Positions 24,526 through 33,342 of a DNA stretch of 64,000 bases are shown here, one piece after another. Position numbers and translations under genes: made by a program. The stretch is from Daucus carota subsp. sativus (lineage: Eukaryota; Streptophyta; Magnoliopsida; Apiales; Apiaceae): contig NC_030382.2 in the NCBI RefSeq assembly GCF_001625215.2, forward strand, positions 33,342,610 through 33,406,609. Direction: 5' to 3'. How positions within the stretch are numbered: position 1 is the first letter of the stretch; each line of letters opens with the position of its first letter. Under the pieces are notes generated by a model that saw only the letters and a list, made by a program, of their open reading frames with translations, had not been told where the DNA came from and searched no databases.

Positions 24526-27051
24526 CTAGATAGCTTCCTTCCAAAATGCAACATCTCTCGATGTCATAGCTTCGGTAAAAGTTTTTGGATCCTCCTCAAT
24601 AATAAAACAATATTGGTATTGATCTTTAATTTCATCTCTAGAACCCTCAACTAGATAAAGATGAAATTCATCTCCAAAAGACTTTGCTTTTCTAGCTCTA
24701 GTGCTTCTCCTTGGTTCAGACGGTTGATGAACATCTTCAGTAGAAATTGAGTTCCTACTAGAAGAAGATTGAAGCATGTCCCTCGGTCTAGGTACAGATG
24801 TAAATCTGTTTTCATCAAAGATAGCATCTCTTGACTCGATAATCGAGTTCACAGGCACATAGCCATTAGATTCTAACACATAGAATCTATATGCGATGGA
24901 ATGCTCCGCATAACCAACAAAGATACAATCTATACCTCGTTCACCCAAGTTTCTTCTTTTGGGTTCAGTGAGTCTTACAACTGCTCTACATCCCCAAACT
25001 CTCAGAAAACTCAATTTTGGTGACTCTTTATACCAGAGTTCATAAGGAGTAATTTTATTCCTCTTACTAGGAATTCGATTCAATAAATAACAGGCTGTCA
25101 ACATAGCCTCACCCCAAAAACCCTCACTCAAACCCGAGTAGGACAACAAGGAATTAACCATTTCTTTCAAAGTCCTATTTTTTCTTTCTGCCACACCATT
25201 TTGTTGTGGTGTATAAGGAGCCGTGGTTTGATGTATTATACCAGTAGATTGAAAATATACCGGATCATAATACTCACCTCCTCTATCAGTACGTAGATTT
25301 TTAATCAAGGTACCATGATGATGTAGCTCTACTTCTTCTTTATATATTTTAAAGAAGTCAAGAGCTTCATCTTTCGCATGCAACAAATATACATAACAAT
25401 ATCTAGAAGCATCATCAATAAAAGTAACTACATACTTTTTACTTCCTAATGATGGTGTAGAATGAAAATCACACAAATCACTGTGTATCAATTCTAATAC
25501 ATCAGACACCCTATTAGAAACTTTAAAGGGCTTTCTAGTTATCTTTGTTAACATGCATGTTTTACATTTTTCATTGTTTAAATCAACAGCAGGTATAAGG
25601 CTCATTTTAGACATATCCTTTATTCTTTTATAATGTACATGTCCTAGTCTAGCATGCCATAATTCTGATTTATGCAAATTTATGCTAGTACTAGTAGAAG
25701 CCATGCAAGAAGATTCATCATTAAATGGAGTATTTACATTCAACATAAACATGCCATTACATAAGTAACCAAAGCCAACGAAAGTGCCATGTTTTGACAA
25801 GATATACTTGTCACTTTCATAAACTTGCTTATATCCACAATTATTTAATACAACACCAGACAAGAGATTCTTTCGAATCCCAGGAACATACAACACATTA
25901 TTTAAATATATACATTTTCCAGAAGTAAACACTAGCTTAACATTTCCTAGCCCTTTGATCGGTTCAGTTGCAACATTTCCCATCTTTAAGATAGATCCAT
26001 CTTCAATTGGTTGAAATTCTGTGTACCAACGAAGATCTTTACATACATGACTTGTTGCTCCAGAATCAATCCACCAAGCAACATTATCATCCTGCACATA
26101 AAATGCATCAGATATCAATGATACATAATTCTGACCAGAATTACAATTTTTGATCAAAATCTGACCTTGTTGCTTTTCTGGATCCTTGGATCCACTTGGA
26201 CCAGCATTAAGCCTTTCTTGCTTACTTTTACCAACCCGACAATCCTTCTTGAAATGTCCAGGTTTGCCACACTTCCAACATGCAATCTTAGGCCTCTTGT
26301 TGGAAAAGTTGTTGTTGTTTCCTTTGAATTTCCGTTTGTCACCCTTGTTGTTTTTAGGATTCTTATAACATCCACCATCTTCAACCATATTCACAGAAGA
26401 GTTGCCGACTTGGTTCTTGCCCTTAGGATTATTCTCATTTTCTTGAGTCCTCAAAGCCTCTTCAATTCGGAAGTGACTTCCAAGTTCAACCAATGTCATA
26501 TCTTCTTTATTATGTTTCAAGGTGTGTTTAAAATCCTTCCATGATGGTGGCAGTTTGTCAATAACACCATAAACAGAGATAGATTCATCCATCTTCAAAT
26601 TGTGTTGAACAAACTGTCCCAGAATCCTTAACAATTCATTGTATTGTTCCATCACCGGTCTAGAATCGACCATTTTATAGTTCATAAAATTACTGACAAG
26701 AAACTTCTTACTAGAAGCATCTTCTGCCATGTACTTGGATTCAAGAGAATCCCACAATTCTTTCGCTGACTCAACATTTTGATATACATCGAAGAGGGAA
26801 TCAGACATACCGTTTAGGATGTGACCGCGACAGATGTAGTCATCGTTTTCCCATTTGCAGCGTTGCCTTGTTTGTTCAATAGTTTCATTCTCAATCTCTT
26901 CGGGCATGGGAGTACTTAGAACATACACAACCTTTAGCGTGGTCAACAAAAAATGCATCTTCTTTTGCCATCTTCGAAAATCTTGACCCTCAAACTTGTC
27001 CAATTTTGCAAACTTACTTGTCATGTCTTTTGCAGATTCTCCGTTCGTCAT
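24526..27051 (-). CDS. Copia gag-protease-integrase part of the polyprotein
   Basis: 841 residues. The N-terminal gag is of UBN2 type (LDKFEGQDFRRWQKKMHFLL). A zinc knuckle CWKCGKPGHFKKDC lies at residues 258-271. The aspartic protease motif DSGATSH lies near 329. The integrase shows a HARLGH zinc-binding start near 465 and a core with DLCDFHS, TDRGGEY and QQNGVAERKNRTL. The start ATG lies only 26 nt inside the 5' LTR boundary. The frame ends at TAG between KEAI and DEMDSIM, where related copia proteins read through without a stop. All enzymatic motifs on this side are intact. It has no host role and acts in retrotransposition. Confidence 0.95.
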   Translation of the reverse strand: MTNGESAKDMTSKFAKLDKFEGQDFRRWQKKMHFLLTTLKVVYVLSTPMPEEIENETIEQTRQRCKWENDDYICRGHILNGMSDSLFDVYQNVESAKELWDSLESKYMAEDASSKKFLVSNFMNYKMVDSRPVMEQYNELLRILGQFVQHNLKMDESISVYGVIDKLPPSWKDFKHTLKHNKEDMTLVELGSHFRIEEALRTQENENNPKGKNQVGNSSVNMVEDGGCYKNPKNNKGDKRKFKGNNNNFSNKRPKIACWKCGKPGHFKKDCRVGKSKQERLNAGPSGSKDPEKQQGQILIKNCNSGQNYVSLISDAFYVQDDNVAWWIDSGATSHVCKDLRWYTEFQPIEDGSILKMGNVATEPIKGLGNVKLVFTSGKCIYLNNVLYVPGIRKNLLSGVVLNNCGYKQVYESDKYILSKHGTFVGFGYLCNGMFMLNVNTPFNDESSCMASTSTSINLHKSELWHARLGHVHYKRIKDMSKMSLIPAVDLNNEKCKTCMLTKITRKPFKVSNRVSDVLELIHSDLCDFHSTPSLGSKKYVVTFIDDASRYCYVYLLHAKDEALDFFKIYKEEVELHHHGTLIKNLRTDRGGEYYDPVYFQSTGIIHQTTAPYTPQQNGVAERKNRTLKEMVNSLLSYSGLSEGFWGEAMLTACYLLNRIPSKRNKITPYELWYKESPKLSFLRVWGCRAVVRLTEPKRRNLGERGIDCIFVGYAEHSIAYRFYVLESNGYVPVNSIIESRDAIFDENRFTSVPRPRDMLQSSSSRNSISTEDVHQPSEPRRSTRARKAKSFGDEFHLYLVEGSRDEIKDQYQYCFIIEEDPKTFTEAMTSRDVAFWKEAI

Positions 27052-27077
27052 CTTCAGAATAAAATAACTTCAATCTT
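27052..27077 (-). other. Copia leader and candidate non-tRNA primer-binding site
   Basis: The 26-nt leader after the 5' LTR begins, on the minus strand, with A and then AGATTGAAGTTATTT. No TGGTATCAGAGC-like tRNA site is present. The 15 nt at 27076-27062 are perfectly complementary to the LTR sequence at 27132-27146. One spacer nucleotide separates this site from the LTR, the normal position of a primer-binding site. Confidence 0.6.
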
Positions 27078-27565
27078 TGTTGTGAAATTTGGTAGTAACT
27101 TGGATTTTTCTGAAGTCGTGTGAACACTTTCAGATTGAAGTTATTTGTGGTTCACCAAATAATTCAATCGGATAAAGTCAGAAATTCTGCAAGAAGAGAG
27201 AATGTGTATTGTTGTGTATTTCAAATGAACCATTTTCTTGAAATGATCAATGCAACATCAATATATAGATGTCAATAGATGTGTCTTTTTGATAATAAAC
27301 ACATCTTAATCCAAATAGATTTGTCTAATGGCAATAGAAACATCTTATCCCAATAGATGTGTCCAATGTCAATGGACAAATCTAATGCCAATAGACACTT
27401 CTTTTCCAATAGATGTGTCTAATGCCAATGAACATGCCTCATAAGCACTAATAATCATAATAAACTCGAACTAAGCATACACTCCGTACTCTCCTGACTT
27501 GTTCGATATAATATTATGATTACATTGATCAACTAGTTAATTCAATTACACTAAAATAACCAACA
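27078..27565 (-). repeat. 5' LTR of the copia element
   Basis: 488 bp, reading the same as the other LTR. It contains a TATA-like CTATATATTG (minus strand, 27268-27259) and the 15-nt segment complementary to the leader. AGATA follows its outer end, completing the target duplication. Confidence 0.97.
27259..27268 (-). promoter_or_regulatory. Probable TATA box of the copia LTR
   Basis: The minus strand reads CTATATATTG, about 180 nt upstream of the LTR 3' end. That would place transcription start near 27230. The call rests on motif and position. Confidence 0.5.
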
Positions 27566-28994
27566 AGATATCCTCCCAATTAGTACTGACAGAAGCAGGA
27601 CAAGAATCTAGAATTTGTCTAGAATAGACGCAGTTACAAAACAGGTGGGCATGATTCTCGTCAAAGCTTTGGCATAGTAAGCATTGAGCAGTAGTACGCA
27701 TATGAAACAATATCATCCTATCCTTGGTTAGCAAGCGCTCCTTGATAGTGAGCCAAGCATTAAAAGCGTATTTTGGGGGGTTGAAGTTGTGCCATACGAA
27801 AGAGAACCATGGAGGCTTTAATCTATGATTGTACAGATCCGCATATATTGAGGCAATTTTGACAGACCCAGTGTGCCCATTGTTCCAAGTGATACAATCA
27901 CTCCCCGTAATGAGGATAGTGGAACATTCCTGTCTCAAATCTCTAACCCGAGGGTGATTACTATCACCCAAACACCATTGATTATTATCTTGAACACAAC
28001 TGAGCCGAGTCATGCCATCAATCTCAAGGGCCGAGAGAATAGAATCATCATATTTGGACCTTACCGTAGAGTTGTGCAGCCAAGGGTCATGCCAAAATAA
28101 AAAAGCAGAGTTACAACCAGGGGAATACCTTATAAATTGCTTTGCCAAATCTCTGCTGTTAAGGATCCTCCGCCAAGACCAGGAACATTTATAAGGAGTT
28201 GATAGCGACCAGAACCCCTTCTTTTTTAAGTCATGCCTATATAGCCACTCGATCCACAACGATTCCTCCTTGTTAATAATTCTCCAAAGTTGAAAAAGAA
28301 TTGCAGCGTTGCTCCAAACCTTAATGCTCTTAATCCCAATACCACCCTCCTCCTTCGGATAGCAGCAATCCGCCCAAGCCACTTTAAACACACACCTACT
28401 AATGAGGTTTCCAGCCCACAAGTACCGAGCCAGGATGCTCTGGATCGCTTTGATGGCATTATTAGGAAGAAAAACACAGCGAGCCCAGAAGCTTTGAATA
28501 GCAAAGAGAATGGAGTTGATAAGCTGGAGCCTACCAGCTTGTCCAATAAACTTAGAAGTCCATATACTGATACGCTTGCAAATTCTAGAAATCAGAGGTT
28601 GGCAATCTCTCAAGGTGAGGTTTCTTGAAACAAGAGGGACCGGTCTTGCCCCCTTGCGACTTCATAATGCCCGCGTCATTGGAATATCGATGCAAAATGT
28701 GCCTGTGAATGTACAGAGTGTAGCATCACATATTAACGGGTGAGCCAAGTACTTTGATTCAGCATCAAGAACTATGAATCTTCAGAATGATGCGATTTTT
28801 TTGCCTCAGATCCCAGGCATTTCAACATGTATCATTTAATTAAAATTCATATTGCTGCATTGTGTTTTTGCTTGGACAAAACTGACAAATCAACAATAAA
28901 GCACAGTACCAAAAAATGTCTGCATATTATTACACAATACAAAAAAGGTCTGCATATTATGATGATGGAGGGAGCTAGAAAAGCTTAAACAATT

Positions 28995-31148
28995 TTAGAA
29001 TGACAAGATGAAACTAACTAAGCTTTCTAATGATCTGTATGATGATCCACCTTCCGTTAAACAAGTGTTTGCCTTTTCCTTCAAAGAAGATATTCTCATT
29101 TTCATCTCTATCCCTTCTTTGTCAACCATCACTCTCCTTATTGCCCTTGTTATCTCCTCTCTCTCGATCCCATTCTCCAATACTAATCCCACTTTCCAGA
29201 CAGCCTCTATATACCTTGCATTTGTTTGCTGATCTCCAAAGGAAGGGGAACAAATCATGGGAACTCCTTCACAAATACTCTCCAACGTTGAATTCCATCC
29301 GCAATGACTCCAAAAACATGCTGTGGCAGGATGAGCCAACACCTCTTGTTGTGGAGCCCATTTTACAATATGAGCCCTTTCACTTACTGCCTCAAGAAGC
29401 TCATCAGGAAAGGGCTCTAACCACTCTGAGCCACGAATGGCTCCAGGTCTAACCACCCACAAGAATTTTTGCTTACTATTGGCCAAGCCCCAAGCCATTT
29501 CAAAGAATTCAGTCTTATCAATAGCTGCAAGGCTCCCAAAACTGACATACAAGACAGACAGTGGTGCTTGCATGTCCAACCAAGAAAGTGCAGTCTGGTC
29601 TTGTGCGATTAAGCTACTTGCTGAGGCTGTAAAGTATTTGTGAAATGGACCGATTGTGAAATTGGGGATGGGAAATTCTTGTTGAATATTAGGAAGCACA
29701 GATTGTTCAAGTTCTTCAAAGGAGTTCCAAATGAGTCCTGAAGCTGCCTTGGTTCCTGACATTAGTCCAGAGAGCATCACATCCAAAGCCTCTCCCTCGA
29801 TCTTAAAGGTCAATGAAACATCTTTTACTTTGAGTGGTGGAGCCTCTAGAACTGGTGCTTCTGATTCAGAATCTGTAATCAAAATTGACAAACCAAAGTA
29901 GATCAGCCATGCACTTAAGTACCTTAATAGTTGTTAAGTACCATTATATTTGTTGATAGAATTCAAAATTAAATGAAAAAATCTTTTTTTATTACAGGTC
30001 TTTCATCCTCCTGTTTTTAATATGCTATACATAAATTTAAGACCCATAAAAATTATTAATCATATCTATTTTTCCCAACTACAACAACTTAACATGTCCA
30101 ACTAATTGGGGCATAATAACTCAAATCATATTTGATCACTGCTCATCTCATGCATCTCCCCACATCTTTGATTTTATAGCAGTAGTTATCTTGAGATGAC
30201 ATACAACTGCATTGTGAGCCACCACAAAACTGATTATTGTTTTGCAGACTGCAGCCACCTAATTTTTACATCTGCGGATTTATATATCGTACTCATCCTG
30301 AGATGATATATCATGCATTGTAAGCCGCCCACAACAAGTTATTTTCTGCAGACAATCAACTTATACTTATCCTGTCATTTTAGGAGCTACTTTGCTATTT
30401 TTTTGTAGCATGCATTTGATTTATGAAAGAGAGATAGTTATACTCACATAAAATGTTATTTACAAGCAAAAAAAAAACATGCTTGAAATCAGATTTTTTT
30501 CTTATGTTTGTGTGGTTAGGGAAACCAAGTACCCAAAAATAATTGTCCAAGTAAAAGTTAAGATAATAATGAAAGTGAGAAAAATATATACTATATATGA
30601 AAATAAAAGGGATAATTCTTAGTTTCCAGAGAAAATTTAAACGTATATATTGCTAAGTAGTAATGCGCACCTTCCATGGAGAGGTATCCTTTTTGAAGCA
30701 GAAGTGGGAAGGCATGGAAAACATGAAATGAACTTAGACTACTCGTCCTCAAAACAATTCTGGGGAGCTTAAGTAAATCCGCGACAGCTTGAGTAAAGTA
30801 CAAAGTAGCATCTGAAATCAAGCAGCGTATAGGATCCTCTGCAGAAGAATTTGATAACAGCCTTTTAACGCAGTCAAGAAAAGGATCAAACCAGACCTTG
30901 TTCATGAGGTTAAGTAGTAATATGATATCCTTGACATTTCCTAGCAAGCTAGTGCAACCAGCAAGACTTTCCTCGGAGAAGGACTGGAAAGTGAAGTGAG
31001 GGTAACTGGATTTGTTTGGAGAGTTGAAGGAAGTGTGTATGATCGTAATGTTGAAGCCCTTGGAGTGGAGGATGTTTGCAAGCTGAAGCATGGGGTTTAT
31101 GTGGCCTTGGAAGGGCAATGGAAATAGTAATAACCGCCCTTTCTCCAT
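28995..31148 (-). CDS. UDP-glycosyltransferase, UGT76 type, two exons
   Basis: The enzyme should move a sugar from UDP-sugar to a small-molecule acceptor in the cytosol. Exon 1 is 31148-30671 and exon 2 is 29872-28995. The junction GGAAG|GTGCGC ... TTACAG|ATTCTG rebuilds Asp, giving 451 residues. The catalytic His is in FQGHINPM (H16). The 44-residue PSPG box starts WAPQQEVLAHPATACFWSHC (331-350) and ends FGDQ, with Gln374 last, which usually goes with glucose donors. VVRPGAIRGS and the intron position (after GYLSME) are typical of family 76 (group H). All key residues are present and the frame is intact. The 798-bp intron looks free of insertions. A small relic of a related gene lies upstream at 31850-31912. 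The acceptor is unknown. Confidence 0.95.
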
Positions 31149-31230
31149 CTTCCTATCTTCACAATTTCTTCTTCTCTCAATCGTTTCTATATCTTAACTT
31201 CTGTTGATAATGAAGATAAAGGTTGTCGCA

Positions 31231-31237
31231 ATTTATA
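31231..31237 (-). promoter_or_regulatory. Probable TATA box of the UGT76-type gene
   Basis: The minus strand reads CTTATAAATTG about 85 bp upstream of the ATG at 31148. This is a suitable position for a plant core promoter. Confidence 0.5.
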
Positions 31238-31849
31238 AGAGCACGTTTGGTGGACGACCTGTAGGAAAAATATTTTTTAAGTCGCACGCTTGCATGATGT
31301 TACTAGTTCTGACTTTTCTGTTCTGATACTTCTTGAGATGAGCTAAAGTCGAACTGGGTGTACCTAAGCTATCCAATCGCGCTCTATTAGTTCTTACTTA
31401 AAACTTATGTCCAAGTTATAATTGAAAAGAAGATCAAATCTGCATAGAACTAATGAGCAACTCATTTAAAGGTAAAAAGAATAGGCTCTGATTTACGCAT
31501 AAAACTACCTCAATTCAAAAACGTTCAGAAACAAGGCATAGAGTTTAACATCAATATCGTACGTTGTATGCATTTAAATGCACAAGTTTATGAAACACAC
31601 CTCGGGGATTCGTGGGCAAAATTTGTCCACAGGGGTTATGGAAAGTTGGTTAGATCTGTTATTAATTACACGTAGCAGCTATGGAGGAGCCCAACTCAGT
31701 GTCTTCACTGATTGAACATCACATGGCCAGTTGAGGAGCTAGTTGAATGCCTTGTTCAACTTGCTCACTGAAGCTTTCAAATGTTTGTAATGGAAATGCA
31801 ATTCATGTCGATTTTTAAGGTCCAGTCCACCTCAAAATTACAGCAATGA

Positions 31850-31912
31850 TCGAGAACTACTTCCCGTTCAAGCCACGAATTACTCCAGGTCGAACAATTC
31901 GTCATTTTTAGA
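31850..31912 (-). pseudogene. Short relic of a UGT76-like exon 2
   Basis: One minus-strand frame reads RIVRPGVIRGLNGK and then a stop. The VRPG.IRG core matches the VVRPGAIRGS region of the gene next door. Only about 15-20 codons are recognisable. A tandem duplicate that has since decayed is a reasonable reading, but the match is short. Confidence 0.35.
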
Positions 31913-32040
31913 AGTTGTCTGAGGGCATTTAGTCAGCAGAAGTTGCATGTATTTCTTTTGAAGCTAAGATTAGAGGCAAATGAATACACTTTCTGGGGAT
32001 ATCACAAGTTTCTCTTCATATGATACAAAACTGTATCTAA

Positions 32041-32381
32041 GAGCATCTCCAATGGGAGGTGCCAAGAGGGGTGCCAATGCCATGTGGCATGACATGGACC
32101 GGCACTCTCCTTGGCACCCCCATTGGAGATGTTGGAGTGCTATTGGGGTGCCAGGTGAGTTGGCTTTGAGGTGCCAAAAGTTGTCAACCCATAAAGTAGG
32201 GTGCCAACTTCATTTGTGGTCCCAATAATACATAAAATATAGATTTGTGGTCCCAATAATATATAAAATATTATTTTCTTATTAATAAAGTTGGCATTTT
32301 GGAGTGTCAACTATTGGAGGAGTGTGAATATAAAAAATAATATTTTGAGTGATGTGTCAAAATTAACCATTAGAGATGCTC
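32041..32381. mobile_element. MITE with GAGCATCTCCAATGG ends (PIF/Harbinger-like)
   Basis: The ends are GAGCATCTCCAATGG (left) and CCATTAGAGATGCTC (right), a 15-bp inverted repeat with one mismatch. Both sides carry TAA, the 3-bp duplication typical of Tourist/PIF-Harbinger elements. Inside, the left end is repeated in inverted orientation near 32111-32132, so the left 90 bp can fold into a hairpin. A word TTTGTGGTCCCAATAATA is directly repeated near 32212 and 32244. It is non-coding, 341 bp. Confidence 0.8.
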
Positions 32382-32757
32382 TAAAGAAACTTATAAAATA
32401 TGAGAGCTGAATTCAGTACCAGTTGAGTTTGTATAAATTTTGTACTTCTCATTGCCCAAAATGTAAAAACAAATGGGTTGTCGCTAATTATTTCTCTTCA
32501 ACCAGAATTGGTTTCTTGGAGTCTCAAAATATTGGAGTCGTTGGAGTCCACAAGTGGACCGTTGGATATAGAAAACAATGGATTGCCGAGATTAAAACAT
32601 GCAGGATATTTAATAATTAAAAACTGAAAATGTGGGATATACTCGATGATAAATGTCTATAATATTTTATAATTATATAAAAATTTATACAAATATATTA
32701 TTTTATGAGTACATATGTAAATGCACAAACTATAATTCACACTTTATGAGGTTATAA

Positions 32758-32760
<3 letters not shown>

Positions 32761-32789
<29 letters not shown>
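32761..32789. repeat. AT microsatellite next to the Mutator-like element
   Basis: A (TA)n run abuts the left end of the 11.7 kb element. It hides any target duplication on that side. Confidence 0.9.
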
Positions 32790-32793
<4 letters not shown>

Positions 32794-32862
32794 GAATAGG
32801 ATCAAATAAAAACTTTTTTAAGTTACAAACTTACAAACTTTTTTGGGCCATCAGATTAGATT
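32790..32862 (+). repeat. Left terminal inverted repeat of the Mutator-like element
   Basis: About 70 bp containing AACTTTTTTAAGTTACAAAC, ACTTACAAACTTTTTT and CCATCAGAT. It pairs with 44398-44464 with scattered mismatches, mainly in the outer 25 bp. Confidence 0.8.
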
Positions 32863-33342
32863 TGATCCTAGGGCTGGGGCTGACTTAAAATTTTATAATA
32901 GAGGGGTAACTTAGTCAATTTACGTTTAAACAGTTATAACCTATATAAACTAAAAAATTAACAGAAGCGTATTATTGTTTGTTGGAAATTTTTGCCGGCT
33001 AGAGAGAGAAGACGCATCGGAGAGAGACGACGGCGAGTTTCTGAGCTGGAGAGAGAACAACGCGGTTTTCGACTACAGATTTACGCATACTTGAAGGTAA
33101 ATTACTGTTTTTTTTACATAAATTTGTTGTTTAGTTGTTTTCTTCAGCTCGAGATATACGATTTGATGTGTTTTACTTGTTTTATTGTTTTTTCTTTGAC
33201 GCCTGTACTGTATTCGTCGGGATTAGGTTGTTTGGAGGTGTTTTGTGGTGTTCGATTGAATATTATAATAAAAAATTTGTTTTTTTAGGTGGAGATTTGG
33301 TTATTACTCTGTTCGATTGTTCTTCTTTTATGCGATTGTGCT

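Larger units (their letters stand above)
22031..27565 (-). mobile_element. Near-complete, young copia LTR retrotransposon
   Basis: The 5535-bp element lies on the minus strand and is flanked by a perfect 5-bp duplication AGATA (22026-22030 and 27566-27570). Both LTRs are 488 bp, begin TG and end CA, and read the same base for base on visual comparison. The internal region encodes gag, protease, integrase, reverse transcriptase and RNase H in copia order, in one frame interrupted by a single TAG. A polypurine tract precedes the 3' LTR. The leader between the 5' LTR and the ATG is only 26 nt and has no tRNA-type primer site that I recognise. The target was a LINE open frame. Identical LTRs imply very recent insertion or recent conversion. 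Confidence 0.97.
21604..28674 (-). mobile_element. 5'-truncated LINE, split by a copia insertion
   Basis: Without the copia insertion (22031-27565) this is a ~1.5 kb minus-strand LINE tail. The right part (28640-27566) encodes the region after the reverse transcriptase palm: VPLVSRNLTLRDCQPLIS, FIGQAGRLQLINSIL and a zf-RVT-like domain with CLLCQSFDENHAHLFCNC. The left part (22030-21778) continues in frame with CNGRWFLSQADSTRTKVASL and FHIWSERNFRLH. Joining the flanks at the AGATA duplication restores an unbroken frame (WEDI followed by CNGRWF). The 3' end is an A-rich tail at about 21604-21618 on the minus strand. Possible target duplications are GACATTGGTAT (21594) and GTCATTGGAAT (28675), with two mismatches. 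The 5' end is truncated. Confidence 0.75.

Noticed and set aside
32761..32790. Search for a 9-bp target duplication of the large Mutator-like element
   Set aside because: Left flank is an AT microsatellite and the right flank is AT-rich; short matches there are meaningless.
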